DNA of 64,000 nucleotides from Pseudalkalibacillus hwajinpoensis (GTDB taxonomy: Bacteria; Bacillota; Bacilli; Bacillales; Guptibacillaceae), in assembly GCF_015234585.1 (NCBI RefSeq), contig NZ_JADFCM010000011.1:1-64000 (forward strand), read 5' to 3'. The notes under the pieces were generated by a model that had not been told where the DNA came from, searched no databases, and saw only the letters and a program-made list of their open reading frames with translations. Of this stretch, positions 37,851 to 50,527 are shown one piece after another. Both the position numbers and the translations under genes were made by a program. Every line of letters starts with the position of its first letter. Position 1 is the stretch's first letter.

Positions 37851-38588
37851 ATGCATTTATATGATGATGAACGGATTGATTACATCATTGAAAATGAATT
37901 AAGAATTATTCAAAGCCCAACGGTATTTTCTTTTTCTCTAGATGCCGTTCTACTTGCGCGATTTGCCTGGGTGCCGATAAAACGTGGTAAAATAATTGAT
38001 CTTTGTACAGGTAATGGCATTATTCCACTTCTATTATCGAGAAGAAGTCAGGTTCCGATTGATGCGGTCGAAATTCAAGATCGGCTATATGACATGGGGA
38101 CGAGAAGTGTGGATTTAAATGACCTTAATGATCAGCTTACCCTACATCATGGGGATATTCGGGACCTACCTGCTGGGTTATTAAAGGAATCTTATGATGC
38201 AGTAACATGCAACCCACCCTATTTTCAAAGTAAGCGAAATGAACAGCGTAATCTAAATGAACACCTTACCATCGCCCGACATGAAGTTATGTGTACTCTC
38301 GAAGATGTTATTCAATCTTGCAGTCGTTTAGCGAAACAGGGTGGGAAGGTATCACTGGTTCATCGTCCTGAGAGGTTACTTGATATTGTGACGCTAATGA
38401 GAAAATACCGTGTTGAACCTAAGAGAATGCAGCTCGTATATCCGAAAGCTGGTAAAGAAGCAAATACGCTATTAATAGAAGGAATTAAAGATGGGAAGCC
38501 TGATTTAAAAGTGTTGCCGCCGTTCATCGTTTATCAGAAAGATAATACGTATAGTGACGAGATGAGAAATGTTTATGAAGAACTATAG
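37851..38588 (+). CDS. yabB: tRNA1(Val) adenine-N6 methyltransferase-like YabB
   Basis: A class I methyltransferase of 245 residues related to TrmN6. The SAM site is [17 protein letters not shown], followed by an acidic residue in AVEIQ, and the NPPYF motif (CNPPYFQS) marks N6-adenine methylation. The predicted target is tRNA-Val A37, by analogy with E. coli. Its last 14 bases overlap yazA. Confidence 0.92.
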   Translation: MHLYDDERIDYIIENELRIIQSPTVFSFSLDAVLLARFAWVPIKRGKIIDLCTGNGIIPLLLSRRSQVPIDAVEIQDRLYDMGTRSVDLNDLNDQLTLHHGDIRDLPAGLLKESYDAVTCNPPYFQSKRNEQRNLNEHLTIARHEVMCTLEDVIQSCSRLAKQGGKVSLVHRPERLLDIVTLMRKYRVEPKRMQLVYPKAGKEANTLLIEGIKDGKPDLKVLPPFIVYQKDNTYSDEMRNVYEEL

Positions 38589-38877
38589 TCATTTTGTCTA
38601 TATGCTCGAATGTCGAGATGGTAGTTATTATACAGGCTATACGACGGACTTATCTCATCGATTAGCTCAACATGAATGTGGAAAAGGTGCAAAATATACG
38701 AGGGGGAGAGGTCCACTACGCCTCGTTTATCAAGCGGAATATGAGACAAAAAGTGAAGCAATGCAAGAAGAATATCGGATCAAACAACTATCTCGTATTC
38801 AAAAAGAAAAGATAATAAAAGAAAAGAGGCAAGTTCATGTGGAGTCAGAAGAGTTACAAAGAGAGCGAGACAGGTAA
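38575..38877 (+). CDS. yazA: GIY-YIG nuclease-superfamily protein YazA
   Basis: A protein of about 100 residues with a single GIY-YIG-type domain: [22 protein letters not shown] holds the degenerate Y-(x)n-YTG pair, with Arg in the RL position, and the downstream Glu is in [11 protein letters not shown]. Family members are predicted nucleases of unknown role. Starts at 38569 and 38575 are both possible; 38575 gives the conserved [13 protein letters not shown]-terminus. The gene overlaps yabB at its start and rsmI at its end by 41 bases. Confidence 0.88.
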   Translation: MKNYSHFVYMLECRDGSYYTGYTTDLSHRLAQHECGKGAKYTRGRGPLRLVYQAEYETKSEAMQEEYRIKQLSRIQKEKIIKEKRQVHVESEELQRERDR

Positions 38878-39706
38878 ACTTTATCTCGTACCTACCCCTA
38901 TCGGAAACCTGAATGATATGACTTTCCGCGCTATTCAGACGTTAAAAGACGTAGATCTTATTGCTGCAGAAGATACAAGACAATCAAAAAAGCTAACGAA
39001 TCATTTTGAGATTGAGACACGGTTGATTAGCTATCATGAACATAACAAGGAATCGAGTGGATATAAACTTCTGGAGCGATTAAGGGAAGGACAAAGTATT
39101 GCCCTTATTAGCGATGCTGGAATGCCCGCTATTTCAGATCCTGGTTATGAAATTGTGTCAGCATGTGTGGCAGAGGAAATCCCTGTTATTCCCTTACCAG
39201 GTGCGAATGCAGCAATTACTGCTCTTGTGGCATCAGGTTTGCCAACACAGCATTTCTATTATTATGGTTTTTTATCTAGACAAAAGAAAGAGCGGAAAAT
39301 TGAATTACAACAGCTAAAAACAATTCCTTCACCAGTTCTATTCTATGAGGCTCCTCATCGCTTAAAAGAAATGATGAAAGCGGTTCTTGAAGTTCTGGGA
39401 AACAGAGAAATTATTATAGCAAGAGAATTAACGAAGAAATATGAAGAGTTTATTAGGGGATCAGTTGAAGAGGTGCTTCGCTGGTTTGAAGAAAATGAAA
39501 TCCGTGGTGAATTTTGTGTGATCGTCGAAGGTGGCATAGCCGAAGAAGTGAATGAAGAGCTTTGGTGGGAAGATTTCACCTTACGAGATCATGTAGAACA
39601 CTATATTAATGACGGAATGAAAAGTAAGGATGCGATCAAACAAGTGTCGATTGATCGCGAGCTACCAAAAAGAGAAGTGTATCAGGCCTATCATGTAGAA
39701 TCTTAG
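38837..39706 (+). CDS. rsmI: 16S rRNA (cytidine1402-2'-O)-methyltransferase
   Basis: RsmI methylates the ribose of C1402 in the 16S decoding centre. The 289-residue SPOUT-unrelated, tetrapyrrole-methylase-fold enzyme shows LVPTPIGNLNDMTFRAIQTL at the N-terminus, the AEDTR segment and SDAGMPAISDPG, then PGANAAITALVASGLP. Its start overlaps yazA. A bidirectional terminator follows. Confidence 0.95.
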   Translation: MWSQKSYKESETGKLYLVPTPIGNLNDMTFRAIQTLKDVDLIAAEDTRQSKKLTNHFEIETRLISYHEHNKESSGYKLLERLREGQSIALISDAGMPAISDPGYEIVSACVAEEIPVIPLPGANAAITALVASGLPTQHFYYYGFLSRQKKERKIELQQLKTIPSPVLFYEAPHRLKEMMKAVLEVLGNREIIIARELTKKYEEFIRGSVEEVLRWFEENEIRGEFCVIVEGGIAEEVNEELWWEDFTLRDHVEHYINDGMKSKDAIKQVSIDRELPKREVYQAYHVES

Positions 39707-39714
39707 AGTACAAA

Positions 39715-39746
39715 AAAAGCTCCTGCCTTTATTGGCAGGAGCTTTT
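39715..39746. terminator. Bidirectional terminator between rsmI and abrB
   Basis: AAAAGCTCCTGCC and GGCAGGAGCTTTT enclose TTTATT; A/T runs on both sides serve both convergent genes. Confidence 0.9.
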
Positions 39747-39757
39747 CTATACGTTCA

Positions 39758-40036
39758 TTATTTAGCAAGAGCTTTTTGGATTTCTTCCAATACTTGCTCC
39801 GCACCTTCGCGACTAAGGATTAGTTTGCCGTTACCGATGGCAAGATTGTCATCGGATACTTCACCAGTTACCTGGCAAGTCATGTTAGGCTTATACTTTT
39901 TTAGGATGATGCGCTCATCGTCAACGTAGATTTCAAGAGCGTCCTTTTCTGCAATACCAAGTGTACGGCGTAGTTCGATCGGAATAACAACACGGCCAAG
40001 CTCGTCAACTTTACGTACAATACCAGTAGATTTCAT
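39758..40036 (-). CDS. abrB: Transition-state regulator AbrB
   Basis: AbrB represses post-exponential genes (biofilm, antibiotics, early sporulation) during growth. The 92-residue protein has the N-terminal swapped-hairpin DNA-binding domain MKSTGIVRKVDELGRVVIPIELRRTLGIAEKD and a C-terminal multimerisation domain. It is paralogous to SpoVT at 59682 over the first 50 residues. Its promoter carries a Spo0A box (see 40082-40139), consistent with known repression by Spo0A~P. The convergent gene rsmI ends on the other side of a shared terminator. Confidence 0.96.
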   Translation of the reverse strand: MKSTGIVRKVDELGRVVIPIELRRTLGIAEKDALEIYVDDERIILKKYKPNMTCQVTGEVSDDNLAIGNGKLILSREGAEQVLEEIQKALAK

Positions 40037-40081
40037 GTTTTATACTCCCCTATTCCCAATTTTTTATTAATTACGTCAGGA

Positions 40082-40088
40082 TTCGACA
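40082..40088 (-). promoter_or_regulatory. Spo0A box in the abrB leader
   Basis: On the reverse strand this reads TGTCGAA, the 0A-box core. It lies about 20 bases downstream of the expected abrB transcription start, where B. subtilis abrB also carries Spo0A sites. Confidence 0.7.
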
Positions 40089-40110
40089 AATTTCTCTATT
40101 TATGTTCTAT

Positions 40111-40139
40111 ATAATACCAGTGTTTCCCATAAGCGTCAA
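40111..40139 (-). promoter_or_regulatory. Sigma-A promoter of abrB
   Basis: On the reverse strand, TTGACG (40139-40134), a 17-base spacer and TATTAT (40116-40111) are close to consensus. The untranslated leader would be about 70 bases. Confidence 0.8.
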
Positions 40140-40233
40140 TCCTTTTAATCGGGTAAATATTTCCTATAATAGGTTTGTTACGGGATTCGAAGTACTATAT
40201 TATTACCAAAACCTGACTTCCTTAAATAAATGA

Positions 40234-40263
40234 TTCGACAATTTTCTTGTAAATCCTTCGACA
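40234..40263 (-). promoter_or_regulatory. Two distal Spo0A-like boxes
   Basis: TTCGACA occurs at 40234-40240 and again at 40257-40263 (TGTCGAA on the reverse strand), spaced 23 bases start to start. They lie about 95-125 bases upstream of the abrB -35 and upstream of the metS leader. They could be auxiliary abrB sites or act on metS. Confidence 0.4.
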
Positions 40264-40380
40264 TTAATTGTAAATTTGTGTAGGTTACGCGATTTAAGCT
40301 CCGCTTCCTTGCATTTCTTCCTTAAATTAGTTATATTTTGATGAAGAAGAATTGTACTTGAATGAACAAAATGACGTTAC

Positions 40381-42513
<2,133 letters not shown>

Positions 42514-42521
42514 TGACTCAT

Positions 42522-42553
42522 GACTCGGTCTTAAAATAGACCGGGTCTTTTTT
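42522..42553 (+). terminator. Terminator after metS
   Basis: GACTCGGTC and GACCGGGTC pair (one wobble), followed by six T. Bases 42554-42792 are AT-rich with no gene seen. Confidence 0.82.
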
Positions 42554-42792
42554 ACTTTCTAATTCACAATAAATCCCTGCCATTTACTTTGCTATTTGTG
42601 ACTAAACTTCCATTTTGAGTTGCAAGATAAGTATATAAAAAAGAACCAAAACACCTTAATATACAGAATATTCTAACTTATTTTGTGAGCATTGTAAACA
42701 AAATGTAATTAAAATGAAACTGTTTAGACTTAGAAAATAACTAGGACATTTGGTACACTAGCATCGTACTAGAGCGGAGAAGGAGTTTTGAC

Positions 42793-43563
42793 ATGTTATT
42801 CGACACACACACGCATTTGAATGTTGAACAATTTTCCGAAGATCAAAAAGAAGTAATTGAGCGTGCCCAGACAGCGGGAGTAAGCAAGATGGTTGTTGTT
42901 GGTTTTGATCGTGAAACGATAACACATGCTATGGAACTTGTTGAACAGTATGATTTTCTTTATGCAGCCGTAGGTTGGCATCCTGTTGATGCGATTGATA
43001 TGAAAGAAGAGGACCTTGAGTGGATTGAAGAACTTGCTGGTCATCCAAAAGTAGTAGCAATCGGTGAAATGGGACTTGATTATCATTGGGACAAATCACC
43101 TCATGACATACAAAAAGATGTTTTTCGTAAGCAAATTCAACTTGCGAAAAAAGTGAAATTACCGATCATCATACATAATCGTGAAGCGACGCGAGATGTC
43201 ATTGATGTATTGAAAGAAGAAAATGCAGCTGAGGTAGGTGGCATCATGCACTGTTTCGCTGGAACTGTAGAAGAGGCTAATGAGTGCCTTGATATGAATT
43301 TCTACATTTCTCTAGGTGGACCAGTAACGTTTAAGAACGCTAAACTACCAAAAGAAGTAGCGAAAGAAATACCAATTGATCGTTTGCTAATTGAAACGGA
43401 CTGTCCTTTTCTAGCACCACACCCAAACCGCGGGAAGCGAAATGAACCTTCATATGTGAAGCTCATCGCTGAACAAATTGCGGATTTGAAAGAAATGGAT
43501 TATGAAGAATTAGCAAGAAGAACATCCGAAAATGCTATGACATTATTCGGTATTAGTCGCTAA
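42793..43563 (+). CDS. tatD: TatD family metal-dependent deoxyribonuclease
   Basis: The 256-residue TIM-barrel hydrolase has the TatD ligand set: FDTHTHLN (two His), AIGEMGLDYHWD (Glu), PIIIHNREA (His), GIMHCFAG (His) and IETDCPFLAPHPNRGKRNEP (Asp). Family members are 3'-5' DNases, with proposed roles in DNA repair or quality control. AGAAGGAG lies about 8 bases before the ATG. Placement after metS is conserved in bacilli (yabD). Confidence 0.95.
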   Translation: MLFDTHTHLNVEQFSEDQKEVIERAQTAGVSKMVVVGFDRETITHAMELVEQYDFLYAAVGWHPVDAIDMKEEDLEWIEELAGHPKVVAIGEMGLDYHWDKSPHDIQKDVFRKQIQLAKKVKLPIIIHNREATRDVIDVLKEENAAEVGGIMHCFAGTVEEANECLDMNFYISLGGPVTFKNAKLPKEVAKEIPIDRLLIETDCPFLAPHPNRGKRNEPSYVKLIAEQIADLKEMDYEELARRTSENAMTLFGISR

Positions 43564-43723
43564 TAAAAAAGACCGTTGTCGTTGAAAAGAAATGATAGGA
43601 TGCTTTTAAAAATAACTTCTCCCATCATACAAGATCAAAGTAGATGCCTTTTCTACTAAACTAGCAATTGGGGATAAGTAAGAAGCTTTTCTTTTTGAAA
43701 CACAGTCGGTTCAGGGGGTAACT

Positions 43724-45010
43724 ATGACAATGAAATCGAACATGGAAAACTTTTTTGCTCGCGTTAAGGGTGGAAAGAACGTATTCATGATTTGTTTAAG
43801 TGTAATTGTACTAGGTTTAGTCTCCGGCTTTATCGTGTTTGAAACTACAAAAGCTTCGGTCACGCTTGTCCTTGATGGGGAAGAGAAGCCGGTAGATACA
43901 CATGCAGATACAGTTGCGGAGTTATTAAAGGATGAAGAATTGAATCCTGGTTCTCATGATTATTTAAGTCACGATTTATCAGCCAAGGTTGAGGCTGGAG
44001 ATGTGGTTGAATGGAAACCGGCTTTTCAAGTAACGCTATCGATTAATGGGGATAACCAACAAGTTTGGTCCACCAAAGATACAGTGAAAGGGTTTCTTGA
44101 AGATCAAAACATGGAGCTCGGTAAGCATGATCAAATGTCTGTATCACTCGATGATGAATTGAAAGAAAATATGACGATTGCCGTTGATGAAGCTTTCAAA
44201 GTTGCGGTAAACGACGGTGGGAAACAAAAAGAGATTTGGACAACTTCGACTACGGTCGCTGGCTTTTTAGAACAGCAGAATATACAACTTGGAGAACTTG
44301 ATCGCGTAGAACCCAAAAAAGATGAGGACGTTACAGCGAACTCGGAAATCAATGTGATTCGAGTGGAAAAGGTCACCGATGTAGTGGAAGAGACGATTGA
44401 CTATGCAACGATTAAGAAGAATGATAGTTCAATTCAAAAAGGTAAAGAAACAGTCCTAGAAGACGGACAAGAAGGCAAGCGGGAGAAACATTACGAAGTT
44501 GTTTTAGAAAATGGTAAAGAGGTTTCCCGTGAGCTTAAGAAAACCGATGTAGTGAAGGAAAGCAGTGACAAAATCGTTGCTGTTGGTACCCAGGTTATTA
44601 CACAAACAGCTGTGAAAACTAGCAGTGCCCCTTCAACTCAATCTAAATCAACAAAGACAGCTAGTAAGCCTGCTACAAAAACTTCAAAATCACCATCTAA
44701 ACCTGAAAGTAAGTCGTCAGGGAAGGTAATGAACGTATCGACGACAGCTTATACGGCAAATTGTGCTGGCTGTTCAGGTATCACATCTACGGGCTTTAAC
44801 TTAAAATCTAATCCTGATGCGAAAATCATTGCGGTTGATCCTAGTGTGATTCCCCTCGGCTCAAAAGTTCACGTAGAAGGATATGGAACGGCTATTGCGG
44901 CTGATACGGGTGGTGCGATTAAAGGTAACAAGATTGATGTGTTTTTCTCTTCGAAGTCTGCAGCTTACGCATGGGGAAACAAGACTGTTCAAATTACAAT
45001 TCTCGATTAG
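43724..45010 (+). CDS. yabE: YabE, G5 and 3D domain cell-wall protein
   Basis: A 428-residue secreted or anchored protein related to resuscitation-promoting factors. Its N-terminal hydrophobic segment (about 19-43) is followed by three repeats of a DUF348-type unit (about 46-90, 105-150, 160-205), a G5 domain (about 210-290), a Ser/Lys/Thr-rich linker (SSAPSTQSKSTKTASKPATK) and a C-terminal 3D domain. The 3D domain has the Asp motif IAVDPSVIPLG, the second Asp in AADTGG and the third in KIDVFF. It probably acts in peptidoglycan remodelling. The 160-base gap upstream holds no clear regulatory element. Confidence 0.92.
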   Translation: MTMKSNMENFFARVKGGKNVFMICLSVIVLGLVSGFIVFETTKASVTLVLDGEEKPVDTHADTVAELLKDEELNPGSHDYLSHDLSAKVEAGDVVEWKPAFQVTLSINGDNQQVWSTKDTVKGFLEDQNMELGKHDQMSVSLDDELKENMTIAVDEAFKVAVNDGGKQKEIWTTSTTVAGFLEQQNIQLGELDRVEPKKDEDVTANSEINVIRVEKVTDVVEETIDYATIKKNDSSIQKGKETVLEDGQEGKREKHYEVVLENGKEVSRELKKTDVVKESSDKIVAVGTQVITQTAVKTSSAPSTQSKSTKTASKPATKTSKSPSKPESKSSGKVMNVSTTAYTANCAGCSGITSTGFNLKSNPDAKIIAVDPSVIPLGSKVHVEGYGTAIAADTGGAIKGNKIDVFFSSKSAAYAWGNKTVQITILD

Positions 45011-45033
45011 TGATCGAGATATGGTATGCTAAT

Positions 45034-45070
45034 AACACAGAGTGGGGAAAGTCTCTCTCTGTGTTTTTTG
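45034..45070 (+). terminator. Terminator after yabE
   Basis: AACACAGAG and CTCTGTGTT pair, followed by TTTTTTG. Confidence 0.82.
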
Positions 45071-45165
45071 TATGATAAAGAAAAGATTTATGAGAGAAAC
45101 TATAAAAATTCACGTGTAGTTATAATAACAGGGTAGAATCGGTTATGTATTATGGAGGAAACAGA

Positions 45166-46613
<1,448 letters not shown>

Positions 46614-46621
46614 TGGTGGTG

Positions 46622-46668
46622 CACCCCGAGAGTTAGAGTTAAAAACTAACTTCCGGGGTGTTTTTTAG
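46622..46668 (+). terminator. Terminator after ksgA
   Basis: CACCCCG pairs with CGGGGTG, with an inner GTTAG/CTAAC stem, followed by six T. Confidence 0.85.
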
Positions 46669-46754
46669 TTTTCATGATTCGAACATCTTCCTAATAATCA
46701 GTGAAGGTAAACCAAGTTCTCATTTCTATATAAATCATCTTTTCTTAAAGTTCT

Positions 46755-46763
46755 CATATAGTA
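46755..46763 (+). promoter_or_regulatory. Candidate sigma-K -10 element of yabG
   Basis: CATATAGTA matches the sigma-K -10 pattern CATANNNTA; a clear AC-type -35 is not found at the expected distance. yabG is a sigma-K gene in B. subtilis. Confidence 0.4.
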
Positions 46764-46816
46764 GGTAAAGGAGATGCTGTTTAGTCTTTCAGGTCAAGCG
46801 GTGTGGAGGGAAGATA

Positions 46817-47695
46817 ATGACGATGAAAGAAGGAGATATCGTTGCCAGGCGTTCATATGGCTGTGACTTAATCTTTCGAGTAACAAGGATGAATGAGTCA
46901 AGTAAGTCAGCGGAGCTCGTGGGCGAGGATATGAGGCTAATCGCAGATGCCCCGTTTGACGACCTGGTGGTAATTGACTCCAATGAACACAAAATGAGAC
47001 GGGAGCAGTCCAAAGAGAAAGAAGACTATTCCTTTCGTTTGTTTCGACAAGACTATCAACTGTTGCGAATGAAGCGAGAATATTCGGCAACTAGTCATTT
47101 TAAGAAAGAAACAAGTTTTTTTGAACTCCCGGGGAAAATTCTTCATATTGACGGGGATCCACTATACCTTAGTAAATGCTTGGAAATGTATAAGCGTCTT
47201 GGCGTTCCGGTTTATGGGCTATATATGAAGGAAAGCGAAATACCGGAGAATATTATCAAATTAGTTAACAATGTTAGACCAGATATTTTGGTTATCACAG
47301 GGCATGATGCGTATACAAAACATAAAGGCGAGAAAAAGGATCTTCAATCGTACCGAAATTCACGGTACTTTGTTCGAGCTGTAAAAGAAGTGAGAAGTGT
47401 TTTTCCGAATCTTGATCACCTTGTTATTTTTGCTGGAGCGTGTCAGTCTCATTTTGAGTCACTCATTCGTGCAGGGGCTAATTTTGCAAGCTCTCCAGCT
47501 CGAATCAACATTCACATGCTTGATCCAGTTTTTATCGTATCCAAAATTGCACTCACATCTTTTACTGATCACGTTAATGTTTGGGACGCTCTTAGAAACA
47601 CGTTGACTGGTGAAGATGGACTTGGTGGAGTAGAAACAAGAGGAATTCTACGCACAGGTATGCCTATGAAGGACCAGGAGGATTATTCAGAGTGA
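46817..47695 (+). CDS. yabG: Sporulation-specific protease YabG
   Basis: YabG is a mother-cell cysteine protease that processes spore coat proteins in B. subtilis. The 292-residue product has the family start (EGDIVARRSYGCDLIFRV, an SH3-like segment) and a protease domain with KILHIDGDPLYLSKCL, PDILVITGHDAYTKHKG, and the conserved Cys in IFAGACQSHFESLIRAGANF. The ATG at 46817 follows GTGGAGGGAAG; a second ATG at 46823 is less well spaced. Confidence 0.94.
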   Translation: MTMKEGDIVARRSYGCDLIFRVTRMNESSKSAELVGEDMRLIADAPFDDLVVIDSNEHKMRREQSKEKEDYSFRLFRQDYQLLRMKREYSATSHFKKETSFFELPGKILHIDGDPLYLSKCLEMYKRLGVPVYGLYMKESEIPENIIKLVNNVRPDILVITGHDAYTKHKGEKKDLQSYRNSRYFVRAVKEVRSVFPNLDHLVIFAGACQSHFESLIRAGANFASSPARINIHMLDPVFIVSKIALTSFTDHVNVWDALRNTLTGEDGLGGVETRGILRTGMPMKDQEDYSE

Positions 47696-47734
47696 GCGAA
47701 CGGGTGGAATACATATCCATCCGTTCGCTTTTTT
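47695..47734 (+). terminator. Terminator after yabG
   Basis: AGCGAACGG and CCGTTCGCT pair with an inner GTGGA/TCCAT extension, followed by TTTTT. Confidence 0.88.
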
Positions 47735-47890
47735 ATGTCAGTTTTAATAAAAAAATATCCTCGTTGAAAGGGGCTAGAATAGAGAAATGTTCTTTTGCGA
47801 AACCTGAGATAACCAGCATATTTCAATGAGTATACATATTTTTCGACAAATTAAGAAACAATAAAAATACACATCATCAGTAAATAACAA

Positions 47891-47920
47891 TTGACATTGT
47901 TTTTGCTTCGTTGTTATAAT
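47891..47920 (+). promoter_or_regulatory. veg promoter, upstream copy
   Basis: TTGACA (47891-47896), 18 bases and TATAAT (47915-47920): both hexamers are perfect. Confidence 0.85.
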
Positions 47921-47931
47921 TTAAGTTTTAT

Positions 47932-47961
47932 TTGACAAGATGATGCAAAAGATGTTATAAT
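47932..47961 (+). promoter_or_regulatory. veg promoter, downstream copy
   Basis: TTGACA (47932-47937), 18 bases and TATAAT (47956-47961), perfect at both hexamers and 41 bases after the upstream copy. The veg promoter of B. subtilis is known for its strength. Confidence 0.9.
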
Positions 47962-47986
47962 TTGTCTAAGTGAGGTGGAGGTTCCG

Positions 47987-48244
47987 ATGGCAAAAACGAT
48001 TATTGAGATCAAACAAACGTTACAATCTCAGGTTGGCAAACGGTTGACCTTAAAGGCAAACGGAGGTCGCAGAAAGACAATTCAACGTTCAGGCATCCTT
48101 GAAGAAACCTACCCGGCAGTGTTCATTGTTAAGCTGGATCAGGACACGAACGCATTTGAGCGTGTGTCATACAGCTACACAGATATTCTAACAGATACAG
48201 TACAAATTACATTTAATGAAGAACAAGCGGCAGTAAGCGGTTAA
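47987..48244 (+). CDS. veg: Veg protein
   Basis: An 85-residue cytosolic protein, highly conserved in low-GC Gram-positive bacteria. It is linked to biofilm formation and spore outgrowth in B. subtilis. The family signature [22 protein letters not shown] is intact (residues about 16-37), followed by [21 protein letters not shown]. The ATG at 47987 follows GAGGTGGAGG; an in-frame start 12 bases earlier lies in that site. Two tandem strong promoters precede it. Confidence 0.95.
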   Translation: MAKTIIEIKQTLQSQVGKRLTLKANGGRRKTIQRSGILEETYPAVFIVKLDQDTNAFERVSYSYTDILTDTVQITFNEEQAAVSG

Positions 48245-48268
48245 GGCAAATGGTCTAACTGCTTTTTT
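48237..48268 (+). terminator. Terminator after veg
   Basis: GCGGTTA and TAACTGC pair with one wobble, followed by six T; the 5' arm overlaps the veg stop codon. Confidence 0.7.
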
Positions 48269-48320
48269 GCTTTATTTGGGAATAAATAATTTTTCTCCTT
48301 CTTTTGGTTACATATTGGCA

Positions 48321-48350
48321 GTATAGCGATGGCTTTCGATCCTCACACTA
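48321..48350 (+). promoter_or_regulatory. Candidate sigma-G promoter of sspF
   Basis: GTATA (48321-48325), 18 bases and CACACTA (48344-48350) resemble the forespore sigma-G pattern. The same 18-base spacing occurs before fin and spoVT. Confidence 0.65.
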
Positions 48351-48384
48351 AGAGTGTTACAGGATAGAAAGGAGCTTGATTCGC

Positions 48385-48567
48385 ATGGCAAGACGTAAAG
48401 GGATTATGTCTGATCAATTGAAAGAAGAAATTGCGAAAGAGCTTGGTTTTTATGATACGGTTCAGAAAGAAGGTTGGGGAGGAATAAAAGCTCGCGATGC
48501 AGGTAACATCGTGAAGCGTGCTATTCAACTAGCTGAGGAGCAACTTGCAAACCAACCAAAACACTGA
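48385..48567 (+). CDS. sspF: Small acid-soluble spore protein SspF
   Basis: A minor alpha/beta-type SASP that coats DNA in the forespore. The 60-residue protein keeps the family marks: [40 protein letters not shown] and [15 protein letters not shown]. The ATG at 48385 follows AAAGGAG by 11 bases; an upstream in-frame TTG at 48376 is too close to it. It has its own forespore promoter and terminator. Confidence 0.94.
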   Translation: MARRKGIMSDQLKEEIAKELGFYDTVQKEGWGGIKARDAGNIVKRAIQLAEEQLANQPKH

Positions 48568-48613
48568 ACCCTGTGACGATTGAACTCTGACTAATAGTCA
48601 GGGTTCTTTTTTT
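48566..48613 (+). terminator. Terminator after sspF
   Basis: GAACCCTG and CAGGGTTC pair; an alternative inner stem CTCTGAC/GTCAGGG uses the same 3' side. Seven T follow. Confidence 0.78.
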
Positions 48614-48741
48614 GTTGCAGAGAAGTTAAACTCTTCCGTGGTTGCATCCTATTCCGTTTCTTTCTTTTAGGCTTGTTGTGTTACAATAATTCACAGTAAG
48701 TTAAAATGTCGAACGGTAGGACGAAAATGTAGGTGAACGAG

Positions 48742-49611
48742 ATGAAAAGAAAACTGAGTGTGAAAGCACCGGCGAAAATAAATTTAGCACTCGATGTGCT
48801 TCATAAACGACCTGATGGCTTTCATGAAGTAGAAATGGTTATGACGAATGTCGATCTTGCAGATCGACTTGAGTTAACGGAATTGAGACGAAATGAAATC
48901 GTTATTGAATCAACAAGCGGTTTTGTTCCAGACGATCAAAGGAATTTAGCTTTTCAAGCTGCAGCATTATTAAAGAAAAAGTTCAACATTCGGCAGGGTT
49001 TATCGATCAAGATTGATAAGCAAATTCCAGTTGCTGCTGGTCTTGCTGGAGGAAGCAGTGATGCTGCCGCGGCATTACGAGGACTTAATGAGCTTTGGCA
49101 ATTAGGTTTAACTTATGATGAGCTTGCTAATATTGGTTCTGAGATAGGGTCAGACGTTGCGTTTTGTGTATATGGTGGCACTGCTCTTGCAAAAGGACGT
49201 GGAGAAATTATTCAGCCAATGGATGCACCACCTCCTTGTTGGGTGATTCTTGCTAAGCCTTCTATTGGGGTATCGACAGCAGATGTATATCGACGCCTTA
49301 GAACAGCAGAGATGAACCATCCAGACGTAAGAGGAATGATGCAAGCAATAGAGGAAAAAAATTATGAAGCGATATGTCAGCGCCTTGGTAATGTTCTCGA
49401 GGATGTTACATTGAAACTTCATCCTGAAGTACGTCAAATTAAAGAAAAGATGGAAAGCCTCGGAGCAGACGGTGTGCTAATGAGTGGCAGTGGGCCAACC
49501 GTCTTTGGTCTTACGCGACATGAATCGCGCATGCAACGAATTTATAACGGTTTAAGAGGTTTCTGTGGTCAAGTTTATGCGGTACGTCTATTAGGTGAGA
49601 AGAACCCTTGA
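48742..49611 (+). CDS. ispE: 4-diphosphocytidyl-2-C-methyl-D-erythritol kinase
   Basis: IspE is the fourth enzyme of the MEP isoprenoid pathway, an ATP-dependent kinase in the cytosol. The 289-residue GHMP-fold protein shows [22 protein letters not shown] at the start, the ATP loop [20 protein letters not shown] and the C-terminal [13 protein letters not shown]. The ATG at 48742 follows AGGTGA; a GTG at 48733 would sit inside that site. Confidence 0.96.
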   Translation: MKRKLSVKAPAKINLALDVLHKRPDGFHEVEMVMTNVDLADRLELTELRRNEIVIESTSGFVPDDQRNLAFQAAALLKKKFNIRQGLSIKIDKQIPVAAGLAGGSSDAAAALRGLNELWQLGLTYDELANIGSEIGSDVAFCVYGGTALAKGRGEIIQPMDAPPPCWVILAKPSIGVSTADVYRRLRTAEMNHPDVRGMMQAIEEKNYEAICQRLGNVLEDVTLKLHPEVRQIKEKMESLGADGVLMSGSGPTVFGLTRHESRMQRIYNGLRGFCGQVYAVRLLGEKNP

Positions 49612-49657
49612 ATAAATCCGTACATTAGTGATATATTATGATTAATTATTCGGATTT
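49608..49657 (+). promoter_or_regulatory. purR promoter with inverted PurBox-like sites
   Basis: A promoter TTGAAT-18-TATATT (49608-49637) is overlapped by two sites in opposite orientation. AAATCCGTACATT (49614-49626) and, on the reverse strand, AAATCCGAATAAT (49657-49645) each match the B. subtilis PurBox (AWWWCCGAACWWT) at 12 of 13 positions. The gap is 18 bases, against the usual 16-17. The AATCCG/CGGATT arms with TTTTTT can also act as a weak ispE terminator. Confidence 0.6.
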
Positions 49658-49672
49658 TTTGGAGGTTCTTCT

Positions 49673-50527
49673 ATGAAGATGAAACGAAGTTCTCGGCTAG
49701 TGGATATGACAAGGTATTTATTAGAGCATCCACACCGGTTAGTTTCACTAACTTATTTCTCAGAGCGATACGGGGCGGCTAAATCATCTATAAGTGAGGA
49801 TTTGGTCATCATTAAAGAGAATTTTGAACAACAGGGTGTTGGATCGTTATTAACCGTTCCAGGTGCAGCTGGAGGCGTAAGATACATGCCCCTTATTAGT
49901 GAAGAAGAAGCAGATCGTGTGGTTGGCGAACTATGCGATTTTCTAGAAAGTCCTGATCGTCTTCTTCCGGGTGGTTATTTGTATTTAACAGATATCCTCG
50001 GTAATCCGGAAATTATGAATCAGGTTGGCCGCTTATTTGCGTCTGTTTTCGCTGATCGTAAAATTGATTGTGTGATGACTGTTGCTACGAAAGGAATCCC
50101 CCTTGCGTATGCTGCTGCAAGTCATCTTAACGTTCCGGTTGTCATTGTTAGACGCGATAGCAAGGTCACTGAAGGCTCAACAGTAAGTATTAACTATGTA
50201 TCAGGATCGTCAAAACGAATTCAAACAATGGCGCTTGCTCGTCGAAGTTTGAAACCAGGAGCGAACGTTTTGATTGTAGATGATTTCATGAAGGCTGGTG
50301 GAACAATTCAAGGAATGGTTAATTTGCTTGAAGAATTTCAAGCAGACGTTGCTGGAATTGGAGTGCTTGTTGAGGCTGAGGGTGAAGGCGAAGAACGACT
50401 AGTTGAAGAGTACGTATCTATGATGAACCTTGGTGGAGTCGATATGAAAGAGCGATCGATTCAGGTTGCGCCAGGGAATTACAAGAAATTTCTTACGCCA
50501 TTAACAGAAGGAGTGGAGAACGAATGA
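49673..50527 (+). CDS. purR: Purine operon repressor PurR
   Basis: PurR represses purine synthesis and transport genes and responds to PRPP. The 284-residue protein has an N-terminal winged helix ([20 protein letters not shown]) and a C-terminal phosphoribosyltransferase-like domain with the PRPP loop [23 protein letters not shown] lies 7-8 bases before the ATG. It overlaps yabJ by four bases, and PurBox-like sites over its promoter suggest self-repression. Confidence 0.96.
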   Translation: MKMKRSSRLVDMTRYLLEHPHRLVSLTYFSERYGAAKSSISEDLVIIKENFEQQGVGSLLTVPGAAGGVRYMPLISEEEADRVVGELCDFLESPDRLLPGGYLYLTDILGNPEIMNQVGRLFASVFADRKIDCVMTVATKGIPLAYAAASHLNVPVVIVRRDSKVTEGSTVSINYVSGSSKRIQTMALARRSLKPGANVLIVDDFMKAGGTIQGMVNLLEEFQADVAGIGVLVEAEGEGEERLVEEYVSMMNLGGVDMKERSIQVAPGNYKKFLTPLTEGVENE

